Assembly (NCBI GenBank): GCA_016859345.1
Contig: CM029121.1
Coordinates: 4,259,529-4,323,528 of the forward strand
Direction of reading: 5' to 3'
Source of the DNA: Istiophorus platypterus
Lineage: Eukaryota; Chordata; Actinopteri; Istiophoriformes; Istiophoridae
Length of the DNA stretch: 64,000 bases
The first letter of the stretch is position 1; each line of letters begins with the position of its first letter. Below the pieces are notes generated by a model that saw only the letters and a program-made list of their open reading frames with translations, was not told the DNA's origin and did not search any database. A program made the position numbers and the translations under genes. Below are positions 1 through 9,713 of this stretch, piece after piece.

Positions 1-260
1 TCGGGTGCCTCCCGCCGGCGCCGGCCCCGCGTCCCCTGCTCATCGCGTCGGACCCGTCGGACCCGTCGACGACCCTCGTCCCTCCGGAGCCTCGACGCTC
101 CGCGGCGACGCGCAACTGTCAAACTCAACGGTCGCCGCGGGACCGCCCACCTGCGTCACCGCCAACGGAAAGTGGGCGGGGCGAGTCCGAGGCGTTCGAA
201 CGAAGAGCGGCGGGCCAGATGTGGAGCCGCCGCTCAGGCCCCCGAGGCGGGCAGCCGCAG
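1..260. promoter_or_regulatory. CpG island at window edge
   Basis: This block is very GC-rich and dense in CpG dinucleotides (about ten per 60 bases), unlike the AT-rich remainder. It carries GC-box (Sp1-type) matches: GTGGGCGGGG at 172-181 and its complement-type CCGCCCAC near 143-150. It grades into ordinary sequence after about 260. Fish promoters of broadly expressed genes look like this. The two overlapping reading frames through it have no recognisable protein and probably exist only because GC-rich DNA is stop-poor. A bicoid-type homeodomain pair (TAATCT/GGATTA) lies at its right shoulder near 281-292. The transcript it would serve is probably to the left, outside the window. Confidence 0.5.
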
Positions 261-614
261 GAACATCTGGAAATGCATCCCTAATCTGGATTAAAGCGCA
301 GAGTAGACACGTTTCTGTCTGCACCGTCATAACGTCCCACCATGTCTCAGCGGTCGCCATAGCGCGTTACAAATTCTGTATCCATCACTGCTCTTTGTAT
401 TCAGCTAAAGGAAGGAATAATGAACTCGTGATATTCGACAGTGTAAAAATCTCCTCTTAAATCTTCCAAACTACGGTGTCTCACATCTCCTCTATCATTT
501 AAATCTTACAGCTACATAATAACTACTTAACTTTAGATATACTGTATGCACGCATGCACCAATCTTGGCAGAACTAGTTTCAGGTAGTTTAATCCATTTG
601 TATATATGGACATA
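261..614. other. Intergenic, no gene seen
   Basis: AT-rich sequence between the CpG island and the Tc1-like element. No coding signature or recognisable repeat was seen. Confidence 0.5.
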
Positions 615-2057
615 TACAGCATGCAAAAGTACTCTGTGAGCATACTGTAGCATCAAAAATTTAGAGTTACCCCTGGTCAGTGAGTAGAAGATGAACATAT
701 TTCCAAAATGCAATAAGTTAAAGATGATCAATTTCTTTAATATTTTAATCACAGTGAATTTAATACTTTATTCCCATGTTTCATAGTTTAAAAATAACAA
801 AAAGAGGAAAGGACCCAAAAGAAAAGTTGGACACTCTGCATGGTCAGTACTTCCTGACACCCTCTTTGGCAAGCATCACAGCTTGTTGACACTTTCTGTA
901 TCCCTCTCGTTTGGGGGATTTTCATCCATGCTTCCTCAAAAAAGGCTTCCAGTTCTGTTAGATTCATGGGTCATCATACACTGCTCTTTTGACGTCTATC
1001 CACCACACATTTGTGGTGATGTTTAGGTCGGGGGACTCTCGGGGCCATGGTGGAACCATCAGCTTGTGTCTCTTGAGGTAATCGATTGTGGATTTTGAGG
1101 TGTGTTTAGGATCTTTATCCTGTCTTAGGAGCTATTCTCTTTTAATCTTAGGCTTTTCTACAGACAGTGTGATGTTTGCTCCCAGAATTTGATGGTATTT
1201 GATTGAATCCATTCTTCCCTTCACAAGTGAAATCTCCCTTGTGCCACTAGTTGTACACAAGCCAAAGTATAATTGAACCCTCTCATGCTTAACAGTTGAG
1301 AGAGGCGTCCTTTTCCTAAGATTCTGCACTTTTTTTTCTCCAAACACACTTTTGCTTGTTGTGGGCAATGACTTGTATTTTAACTTTATCATTCCACAGG
1401 ACTCATTTTCAAAATAAATCAGGCTTGTTAAGATGTTCCTTTGCAAACTTCTGATGCTGAATTTGGTGGTGAAGATGCAGGAAAGGTTTCCTTCTCATCA
1501 CCACTCCTGAATCTGTTAAATCGACCTGAAGGTCTATTGCAGTCAAAAGGGCTCTGATTTCTCTTTCGAACAATCCTAGGAGCAGTTCAATTTGAAAGTT
1601 TTCTTGGTCTTTCAGACCCCAACTTGACCTCCACCTCTCCTGTTAACTGCAATTTTTTAATTACATTACAAACTGAGGCAATGGCTACCTGAAAATTCTA
1701 TGATACCTTTTTTATTGCATTCTCCAGCTTTGTGGGCATCAGTTATTTTAATTCTTAAGTTTTTAGCATCAACTGGCCTTTCCTGACGATGACTGTGAAC
1801 AAGCCATAGCCCTAAATAGATGATTAAGGTTGGACACTTTGGTAAAAGTTATCTGAGAGCTCAAATCTCTTGGGCTGCCCAAAGCTTTGTATGGTGCTTC
1901 CACTTCTTTTTTCACTATAGAATTGTTAAAAAACAAAACAAAAAAAAACAACCTTATTTAAAATGTTGTGAAAAATATTTCATCTTTAAATTCATAGCTT
2001 TTGGAACAGTGACAGAAATTTTGACAAGGATTGCCCAAGCTTTTTCATGCCACTGTA
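615..2057 (-). mobile_element. Decayed Tc1-like DNA transposon
   Basis: The element is about 1.44 kb, the usual Tc1 size. Its left end begins TACAGCATGCAAAAG (615-629). Its right end, read in reverse complement, begins TACAGTGGCATGAAAAAG (2057 back). Both ends continue into longer related inverted termini of about 140 bases; the left arm around 680-760 (GTAGAAGATGAAC, AAGTTAAAGATGA) has a partner around 1960-2020. Between them lies a broken transposase on the minus strand. The ends start and finish with TA, as expected for TA target-site insertion. Family level (Tc1/mariner) is secure; the named subfamily is not determined. Confidence 0.8.
830..1770 (-). pseudogene. Tc1-like transposase relic
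   Basis: Read on the minus strand, the amino-terminal part gives a helix-turn-helix-like stretch (DAHKAGE at about 1735). This is followed by a catalytic-domain fragment with SGTREISLVKGRMDSIKY and ILGANITLS (1150-1260). Next comes QDKDPKHTSKS (about 1085-1115), which is the family's second catalytic aspartate motif, and then ESPDLN (about 1030). The usual SPDLNPIENLW block has become SPDLNITTNVWW, so the third catalytic acidic residue is lost. Several frame changes and stops interrupt it. It cannot encode an active transposase. Confidence 0.75.
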
Positions 2058-2286
2058 TGTACAGGTTTGTGGGTGGAGCTAGATGACTGAGTGTATAGGT
2101 ACGTGTTTCTGGTCCTTAAGATTTGTAAGTTGTCGAGTCAGTGTTTTAGTAGATCACCAAGAAATTTCAAATATTACAAGTAAGTTTTCCCAACTGTTCA
2201 CCACGTCTGAATGAGCGTACAATAGCCTGTTTAAGTAAATGATTCTATTCATTTATGACAATTTATTACATGACTCTTAAATGCTC
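2058..2286. other. Spacer between Tc1 relic and olfml1 3' end
   Basis: AT-rich sequence. It contains candidate polyadenylation signals for olfml1 at its right side and nothing else recognisable. Confidence 0.4.
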
Positions 2287-2292
2287 TTTATT
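2262..2292 (-). terminator. olfml1: Candidate olfml1 polyadenylation signals
   Basis: On the minus strand AATAAA occurs at 2292-2287 and again at 2267-2262, about 265-290 bases past the olfml1 stop codon. This would give a 3' UTR of roughly 300 bases. Either could serve; no downstream element was identified. Confidence 0.45.
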
Positions 2293-2557
2293 ATGGTAAT
2301 ACAAAATATAAAGTACATTCATAAAATGCCTTTGGGTGGACATGGTCTTTATATCCATAACATTTAATAATGATAAAGGTAGCATCCATTGCCAGCAAAG
2401 GATCACTATACTAAAAACAGCAGATTATAATATAGTTATCAGAGAATAACTTTCCGAAATGAATGCTTTTTTGAAGTGACTTTAATTGAATAATTTCCAA
2501 TAATTTCTGAAGCGATAACATATATGTGTTTTAAAGGACGAACACTGCAGATTATCA

Positions 2558-2714
2558 TTATTCCACATTGACTTGTTCATTTCTGCGTGTCTCCACTTTG
2601 TATATTGTCTGGTAGCCATCGTCCCAGGCATACAGCTGTTTGTCTCCGGGGTGGTAGTGGATGCTGCTGTGGCTGGTGTAGCGCTTTGGGAAGAACATCA
2701 CAGGACTCTCATCA
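2558..2714 (-). CDS. olfml1: olfml1 exon 8 (C-terminus)
   Basis: 157 bases, acceptor CTACAG, stop TAA at 2560-2558. It encodes SDESPVMFFPKRYTSHSSIH and then LYAWDDGYQTIYKVETRR, the closing strand of the propeller, followed by a short polar tail. Confidence 0.94.
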
Positions 2715-5700
2715 CTGTAGATGCATGAAACAGGAAAGAGGAAATGTTCAGTTAGTTAGGAAATTGTTTCACTTGAGTCAGAAATAATGTTTTAGAAATC
2801 TAAAATGCCTAATTATGATTATTGATGAATGTATTTGCATAGTTTTTCTTAATGAATATGAAGCTTGCGACCCTGTGTCTGTTTTTCTGATTATGTGGAT
2901 GTTTGCACATAGGGTCAGAGGTTAGGCCATATCTAGGCTGTATAATTTGTGTATGTCTGTGTATATACCAACCTGTGGATGGTGTCGTGGATGTCATAGA
3001 GACACTGTATGGTAGAGCGTCCTCCGTAGCGTGTGTTGTAGACCACATAGAGGGTCCCACATATCAGGAATGCTCCTTCAGCATCACGACTTCTACATTG
3101 TGTATCCCATGTGTATTCTGCTGCCAAAGTTACTGAGGTATAAAAAAAAGTACTAGGTTACTCGCTGCTTTAATTATTATGATTGTTACTGTTGCCTTTT
3201 AATTTAGTTAGTAATATTATTAGCCCTGTTAGTATAACTATAGTATATATAGCTATTAGTCCCATAATTGTGCTATGCTCTCTCTCCTCCCTCCTGCCCC
3301 GTCTCTCTCTCTCTCCCTCTCACTCTCTCTCTCTCAACCCATCTGGTCGAGGCAGACCCCCCCCCCCCCGCCGCCCACCATGAGCCTGTTAAATGTTTCT
3401 ACCTGTTAAAAGGGAGTTTTTCATTGCCGCTGTCACCAAGTGCTGCTCATGGGGGAAATGTTGGGTCTCTGTAAATAATAACTATAAAGAGTCTGGTCTA
3501 GACCTGCTCTATATGAAAAGTGCCCTGAGATCACGTTTGTTATGCTATACCGCTATATAAATAAAGTTGAACTGAATTGAATATATATTATTGCATAGGG
3601 GTGGTAATTTCTACCTCTATCCAGTTTGGCAATTACAAGGTTTCCTCCGTACTCAGGGTCAGCATAGATGGCCCAGAGGCCAAGCTCATCCACAGCCAGG
3701 TCCACATAGGTGTTGGGGTTCAGGCTATAGGCTGGGAGGCGACCAGCTCCTGGAAGTAGTGTGCTGTCCACCACTGTACCATTCAGTAGGTCCACCTTTA
3801 TGTGATGGAAACCGGTGGAATGGAGACCCATGGAAATGGACAAATTCATAAATGCTCATTATTATAGTTTTTATTTCCTTTGAGTTGGGTCTTCGTCACT
3901 ACAGACTGCATATTTGCAAACATATGTGCAAATACTGATGTTTCACTTTAAACCACAAATGTCAACAATCAGAATGATGCCAGCAACTATAAATGTCTGT
4001 ACAAAATTTAATGGCAAGCTGTGGTTGGGATATGTGGATGTGGCTTTATATAGTACTTGCAGCTGTACAAGGTTTTGTTCTGCTGCATTTAATTCTATTT
4101 TATTTTTTTGGAAACATGCTTTCTTCCCAGTAAAGTTTTAGAAGAAGTTTCATCTGCAGCAAAACACAAAAAGTTTCTTGAGAAAAGTCAGCTCAGTTAA
4201 CTGGGACAAAATTGTTTCTTTTGGCATGGTTAACATAATAACCTCAGATAAAGGAGCAGCAGAGGAAACAGACTAAGGTCCTTGAAATGATCTGAAGTCA
4301 GTCTCCAAAGCTAAACATCAGTGCTACACAACGCTGTTATCAAGTCAGGGTCTCACATTTGCCAAGTTATGTGAACCCTCAGAGTGTAAGAAACCTTTTT
4401 GTTTTTAAAAACATGATGGAAATCAACAAAAAATACAGTTATGGGAACATAGGTACATGCACAGTGCTGTAATAGACTTTGCCTCCTTATTTGGTCACCC
4501 ACCTTCAATATCTGGTTTGGTGTATCTGCCTTGTGGTAGTAGAGGAATCCATTGTAGACCACATGACCTGTCCCCTGCCACTGGAAAGGCAGTTGCACCA
4601 ACTTAGCAGGGGGAGAGGATGTCCGCTCCGTGAAGCTTTGCAGAGAGCCATACTCCAGCAGAGTGTTGTTACGAATTCCACTGAGCAGGTAAACCTGAAA
4701 GATTTACCTGTGTGATCAGCAGTGTTCATGCAACTGACATCGACTACTTTCACAGTAGATTTTTTCTAATCTTTAAAGGCTACAATTTACCAGATAGCCC
4801 CTAACTTCGTCTATCAGCTTTCTTTGGTGGATGCGTCATGTACAATGGAGTTAGTAGAGTTGGGTTCTTTTGTTTGTTATTTTTCAGTTTTTTTCTTTTT
4901 TGGAATAAATAAATGCCTGCTCCATCTGGAAACAGAGTTGATGAAAGGGGTGAGAGGGAAACAAAACAATAAAGTTACAGACTTTTACTACCAAAACAGT
5001 TAGATGAAAGATGCTAAAATGCTCAGTAGAGCTGTGTGGAGCTGCAGAATTGGTAATAATTCTCTGTGGATATGTCAAGACTAACAAGCTATTTTCAGTT
5101 ACACACACTCCTACTGTAACATATTTTTTTCCTTGGTGAAGCTTTAAGGAATGTATGTATTAATTCATAATGAATTAGCAGAAAAAAAAATTCTTTTTTA
5201 GGGTTATGAGAAAAAGGTCAGTGATTGTCCATTAGCAGCCCCACACTGAGAGCAAGTTAAGCACAGTCTGCTAACTGGAAAAAAACAGCCATGATTACTG
5301 TAAGTACATGATTATTAATAAAAAGACCAGACCTTGGCTGACTGTTCTGAGGGATCCTTGAACCAGGAACCATAGATGTCTCCTGCCTTCTTCACAATCT
5401 TCAGAGATTGAATCTTATTTAGGGCTGTGCTGCAGTCTGGAGATGATTCAAGAGAAGACTATGAGTGAATGTTTTTTATTGAACTGTAGCACATCATTCA
5501 GTACATGTGTCTTTCTATTGTCTAGTTTGGTCTAACTGTCCTTTCACCTTTAATATTTTGTTCTTTTACTTATTTTCTCTTTCATTCTCCTCCTTCTCTG
5601 TCATTGACCACTAGACCGATAAATGCTATAATCATTATCAGTGCATTATCAGCATTTTTGTCCCCGAGAAGCTGATCGACCCCACAAGTATAGTGGGTTT

Positions 5701-7247
5701 TTGAAACCCGTGAACCCACATACACACCGTACAATGTCCTACCACTCTCCACTTTGATTTTGATTTTCTGTAACTGGTCCAGTTCTGCAGCCTTTAGCTG
5801 TTGTTCCAGCAGCGCCTCCTCCATCTCAATGTCGGACTGGGCAGGAATCTTGTTTTCTAGATACTCCAACTCTCTCTCCATCCGATCAACACGCAAAGAA
5901 ACGCCGTCCACCTGGCTCTTTACCTCTGATCTGATGAGCAAAACACTAGTTATCTTATGTACATTTCTTTCAGTAACTACTGTAATACTTTCATTTAGCC
6001 ACTTCATTTATTCATATTATATTTTCCATTTAGCATAACTGTTGAAAAAATATCTTTCAATCAAGCCTACCTCAGAACACTGATTGAGGACAGATAACCC
6101 CTCATTTCAGAGGAGAGGTCATAGGTCTTCTGGGTGACACTCACTGTGTTTTGCTCACATTGATTCAGGCGCTCCTGATTTAATTGACAGAGAAAAAAAG
6201 TGTCATGAAAACAGATTTAAAGCCTGAATATGTAAGTTTCCTAAAAGGACAGAACACATTCTTCCTCTTATAAATGGAAACGGGAGTTCATTCAATAAAA
6301 CCCACCCTTGCTCGATTTAATAGGTCTACATTTGTTTTGGTGCTAGGCTTTCTTTGTCCAGTAACACCAGCAGCTTATGGTGGCTAAATTTAGATAATGT
6401 TAGCAAAATTTAAGTTGATAATATGATATAACAGACAAACTGAATCTGCCAACTTCAGAATTCTGATCACGTTTTGCTAATGTGACACTAAATTTCAGCA
6501 TTTACTTTTGTCAAATAATTATCACTTATGGTCAAAATGTCTGCAGTTCAGCATAAGTTAAATTTCAGAAAAAGTTCTCTTTTTATTGTTAAACTGAACC
6601 TTTTCCAAAAACAACACTGACCATCAACCATATGTAGCCTAAAGTTCATCTCATGAGGAAGAAATGTCCCTTCTTAATTTAATACAATCAGTTTAATACT
6701 GAGGCATACAATATTCTGTATCTCTACAGATATTGCAAGATATTTTCCAGAAATCATTGGAATCTGTCAGACGCATATAAAAAGAAGACATTGTAAAAAT
6801 CCGTCAGACAGTTTATAGGATGCCAAGAATATTGCAGCCAGATGATCTGAGTGTGGTGTGAACATAGTGCAAGTGATATTTTCATTATTTAATGTATTAA
6901 TCTGGTCCTTTTAAGTTCTGATGTTCCTGACAGCAAGAAAAATACTTTATATAGAGCAGTACAACACAGTAGATTATACTTGATATCTTAGGTCATTTAT
7001 GCTAAAATTGCAATATTTAATGTTAAGCATTGCAAGGTTTAAGGTTATAGGACTTTGGTATCTCAGTCATCCTGGTGGATATAGCACTTTAATGTCATAT
7101 GGAGATGCAACAGGAGCCTACCTCAATCTGGGCCAACCTCCTCTCCAGATACTGGATTATAAAGGCATCCTGGGAGGAACCCTGACTCTGGACTGAACCC
7201 ACAGTCAGACAGAAAGTTAGGAGGACAGGAACCACTCTGCCTGACAT
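2558..7247 (-). CDS. olfml1: Olfactomedin-like protein 1, complete eight-exon gene
   Basis: Secreted olfactomedin-domain glycoprotein of the OLFML1 type. Coding exons in transcript order are 7247-7122, 6174-6071, 5930-5743, 5436-5333, 4694-4503, 3795-3615, 3132-2973 and 2714-2558. All introns are GT-AG, every phase joins, and the total is 1212 bases: 403 residues plus TAA, very close to human OLFML1 (about 402). Residues 1-22 are a signal peptide; about 27-135 are charged, heptad-like coiled coil; 140-396 are the olfactomedin domain. That domain shows IYGSWFKDP, VDLAVDELGLW, CGTLYVVYNT, FFPKRYTSHSSIHYHPGDKQ and LYAWDDGYQTIYKVE. C141 and C323 fit the family's disulfide. N183-N-T and N243-G-T are possible glycosylation sites. 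The FFPKR...HYHPGDKQLYAW block picks OLFML1 over OLFML2/3. The start was chosen because it gives a signal peptide and the correct length. Confidence 0.95.
2973..3132 (-). CDS. olfml1: olfml1 exon 7
   Basis: 160 bases, acceptor TACCTCAG, donor GTTGGT. It encodes YTWDTQCRSRDAEGAFLICG (C323 within it, the second disulfide cysteine), then TLYVVYNTRYGGRSTIQCLY. The DTQCRSRDAE block resembles OLFML1 rather than other olfactomedin-like proteins. Confidence 0.94.
3162..3590 (+). repeat. LINE 3' tail (copy A) inside an olfml1 intron
   Basis: This is the same module as at 43030-43260, 45102-45345 and 46793-47225. It has a block with AGCCCTGTTAGTATAACTAT, a CT-rich microsatellite (3286-3334), a poly-C tract, and GTGCTGCTCATGGGGGAAAT. 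It continues to TCTAGACCTGCTCTATATGA and ends ATATAAATAAAGTTGAACTG. The final (AATTG)-rich stretch is the usual 3' end of fish L2-like non-LTR elements. It is antisense to olfml1. Confidence 0.8.
3615..3795 (-). CDS. olfml1: olfml1 exon 6
   Basis: 181 bases starting after CATAAAG, donor GTAGAA. It encodes VDLLNGTVVDSTLLPGAGRL and then VDLAVDELGLWAIY, the most conserved block of the domain. D274 aligns with the calcium-ligand aspartate of myocilin. The acceptor has a weak pyrimidine tract, but reading upstream without splicing would add residues that break the family alignment. Confidence 0.88.
4503..4694 (-). CDS. olfml1: olfml1 exon 5
   Basis: Exactly 64 codons, phase 0 at both ends, acceptor TTTCAG, donor GTGGGT. 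It contains sequon N183-N184-T185 and GTGHVVYNGFLYYHKADTPN, the propeller strand that in olfactomedin proteins reads G-hydrophobic-V-V-Y-N-G. Confidence 0.93.
4885..5110 (-). repeat. Interspersed fish repeat, family R1
   Basis: Lies in the olfml1 intron between exons 4 and 5. In reverse complement it reads GTAACTTTATTGTTTTG and then TTCATCAACTCTGTTTCCAG. It is recognisably related to 21125-21580, 35930-36330, 37425-37760 and 63420-63690. Chance translations of this copy and the 63.5-kb copy share YPQRIIT/NPQRIIT. No coding function is implied. Confidence 0.6.
5333..5436 (-). CDS. olfml1: olfml1 exon 4 (start of olfactomedin domain)
   Basis: Acceptor CTCCAG, donor GTCTGG, 104 bases. It opens with the split Asp and then C141 (DCSTALNKIQ), followed by AGDIYGSWFKDPSEQSAK. 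This is the conserved beginning of the olfactomedin propeller, where the first disulfide cysteine precedes a GSWxxDP motif. Confidence 0.93.
5743..5930 (-). CDS. olfml1: olfml1 exon 3 (coiled coil)
   Basis: Acceptor CATCAG, donor GTAGGA, 188 bases. It encodes SEVKSQVDGVSLRVDRMERE and continues with regularly spaced leucines among charged residues, up to KIKVESG. This is the main coiled-coil segment. Confidence 0.93.
6071..6174 (-). CDS. olfml1: olfml1 exon 2 (coiled coil)
   Basis: Acceptor AATCAG, donor GTAGGC, 104 bases, ending phase 2. It encodes ERLNQCEQNTVSVTQKTYDL and more. This is helical, with a lone cysteine (C48) that could link subunits across a coiled coil; that role is inferred. 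Confidence 0.92.
7122..7247 (-). CDS. olfml1: olfml1 exon 1 (start, signal peptide)
   Basis: Encodes residues 1-42. It begins MSGRVVPVLLTFCLTVGSVQ, a basic residue followed by a hydrophobic core and a small-residue cleavage region, which is a typical signal peptide. It ends ...RRLAQIE before donor GTAGGC, phase 0. Confidence 0.93.
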
Positions 7248-9225
7248 TACTAGCACTTCTGTTAACTCAGCACTGTAACCACTGCAGCAAGAGCTTCACT
7301 ATTTCTGTCAGTTATGTACACCTTGTCCTGTATTTCTGTAGAACTCCTGTATCATCCAACCCACTAAAACAGTTTTCTAAATGAGAAAAAAAAGCTCAGT
7401 CAATATTACTTCATCCACAATTTACAACAGGCTGTGTTAAAAGGTTGAAAGGAATCCTTGATGATCCGTTAATGGGTGAATATTCCTTTTCCTCCTGCTG
7501 TGTCAGTTAGTGTTTTAGTCCTGTTTCCGTCATAGCTCCAGAACTTTCTGTCTTATTTCTGTAATTGTTTGTTGCTCCAGTGGGTTTTGAATCCAAGTGA
7601 GCCTCGCCCACAGTCCCTCCCAATCCCTCTCTTTCCCAGTCCCTCTTTCTGACTCTCTGACCCTAACCCTCTCTGTAGTTTGTGCATTTGAGGTATGAGG
7701 GAAAAAACCAATAGAGGAGGGGGAGAGGGAGAGACAGTGAGAGTTAGAAACAACCAAGACAGGTCATATGCTATTGGTTAATCTTGCAGTTTTATATTGT
7801 AATACTCTCCAGATGGCCAACTGACACGTCCTCAGTTCTCACAGAGCAGAACCTTGACAATAAAACTTGTTAACTAGACTATATAAAGTAAAGGGATCAG
7901 CACTGCCTAATTCTGTGTGAAACACATTACACACAAACACTACTAATATTCAAAGCAGGAAAAAGTCTACATAAGAATACATCATTAATTTGTCAGACAC
8001 AAGGACTGTCCACTTTCAGGATTACAGATTTTATTTTGATACCAAGGTCACAAAGCACGCATTATACAGTTGCATGGTAATTTATTTGCTCCTGATTATA
8101 GATTTTGATATAAATGGCATGTTATTATCCTACATCATCATAACCTCCCAACGTAAATTCCCCTGGTTATTCCATACTGAACACTGCTAGTTACAATATT
8201 CAACATAGAAGAATATCTGACTCCGTAAAAATAAAGTCCATCATTCCCAGTGATCCTGATAAAAATTCCTCCAAAATTTGCCACTACCATCATGGTTAAT
8301 TCATGGTTACCTGCTTTATCTCCATCTGGTGTTTTTTAGAAACAACATCTAGTTCTCTCTCATAACAAAAATGTGCTTTTTTTTTGTTTGTAAAGTACAT
8401 TGGTTTCAACACAGCACTTGATCAAGTTGATATCACACAGAGCTTCAATTAGAACAACAATTGAATGTGAAAGAGACAAGAATAATAAAGGATAAGACAC
8501 TAACATGTTAACAAACTAACATAGATCCCATCTTTTTAAAGTCTTAATTTGACATCTCAAATATTGTATTTTTCATTTAGCCTCTGCAGTTATTTCAAGT
8601 TGCTACCATGAGATGGTGCTATATCATAGCAGGAATATTAAGCAACATACTGTGGTTTTAATAATAGCCTACTGCTAAATCCTCTGTTGGCTGCAGTGCT
8701 AATAATAAGGCAGCAGTAAAGCAAAAAGGTACTGTGAGCTGAAATGTCCTCTTGGTGGTTGTTGTCCTGACCCTGAGTTAAGGAAACACTACTCTTCTAG
8801 GTTATTTGGGTTTAACATTAAGTTATTTCTTCCTGGTCAAACTTTAAATATCAAATCAAAAATTTCAACAGCATAAAAACCTGGGGGTGTTGAAGTGTAA
8901 ATAGCATTGTTACACAATATTAGCCCAAACTGACAAACATGGGAGGCTGGGAATGAAAACATGTCTTAGGCATGGCAATTGTTGTTTGATCCTTTGTGGT
9001 TTTTCCTGTGTTCTGATTATACAGGCTATCAAAGTTATAGTTTCAATACTGTAATTAAAAATAATAGGTAAAAGCCATGCATTCAAAATTATACAAAAAT
9101 AAAATACAAATGTACAATGTAAAAGTATGAAAAGCAAAATTTCTCAATATGTTGAATGGCTGCTACCCATGTTACATGGAAGGTTTTATTGTACTTTATC
9201 AATTGTAACCCAAAGTAACCCAAAG
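7248..9225. other. olfml1 upstream region and intergenic DNA
   Basis: This should contain the olfml1 5' UTR and promoter, but no clear TATA box, CpG island or splice structure was visible. A purine/pyrimidine-skewed stretch lies at about 7600-7740. The rest is AT-rich and holds no gene I recognise. Confidence 0.4.
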
Positions 9226-9227
9226 TG

Positions 9228-9345
9228 CAAATGTGTACCACAATCCATAAACGTTTCAAATTCATAATCTATAAATGTTTCACTTTCCACAAAGATGAGT
9301 TTTTTTATTTGCATTGTGTGAAATCATATCATCAAAAATAAAAAG
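9228..9345 (+). repeat. Arm of an inverted interspersed repeat
   Basis: Starts with CAAATGTGTACCACAATCCA (9228-9247). The exact reverse complement of 9228-9248 occurs at 11220-11240. It continues with degenerate CATAA/GTTTCA units also seen in the 10850-11250 segment. Confidence 0.5.
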
Positions 9346-9385
9346 CAATGAGCAAATATGCACTAATTCTATTATATTATATATC

Positions 9386-9388
<3 letters not shown>

Positions 9389-9420
<32 letters not shown>

Positions 9421-9455
9421 ACTTTTTTAAAAATTATTTATTTATTTATTTATTT
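9389..9455. repeat. (TA)n then (TTTA)n microsatellites
   Basis: An uninterrupted TA run at 9389-9416 is followed by TTTA repeats at about 9434-9455. Confidence 0.9.
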
Positions 9456-9672
9456 TCTGATTACTTCTACAGGTCATCTGTAGAAAACATAAACAAATGT
9501 GTGGTGCGGTTACTGGCTACACCAACAGGGCGCGGTAGCTACTCTGTTTTGGCAAGATTGCAGCACTCCATAAGGCTTAGATATGATATAGGAAATGTGC
9601 GTGTGTTTTTTACAATAATAGATAATGCACACTACAACTGGAATTACCAGTTAATTCAATAGCACACATTTA

Positions 9673-9713
9673 TGCTGTCAGGTTGATCAGACCAACTGAT
9701 CAACCTGACAGCA
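9673..9713. repeat. Perfect 18-bp-arm hairpin
   Basis: The left arm TGCTGTCAGGTTGATCAG (9673-9690) is followed by a five-base loop (ACCAA) and its exact reverse complement (9696-9713). Confidence 0.9.

Noticed and set aside
1..240. rDNA spacer fragment
   Set aside because: The GC-rich text resembles rRNA spacers in composition only; I could not find any conserved 18S, 5.8S or 28S core sequence.
5..460. 151-codon open frame at the window start as a gene
   Set aside because: The frame exists because CpG-rich DNA is poor in stops. Its product is Pro/Arg/Gly-rich, runs into ordinary AT-rich sequence, and has no domain; an equally open frame lies antisense.
9673..9713. Rho-independent terminator or miRNA precursor
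   Set aside because: Bacterial terminators are irrelevant in this genome, and an 18-base stem is too short for a miRNA precursor.
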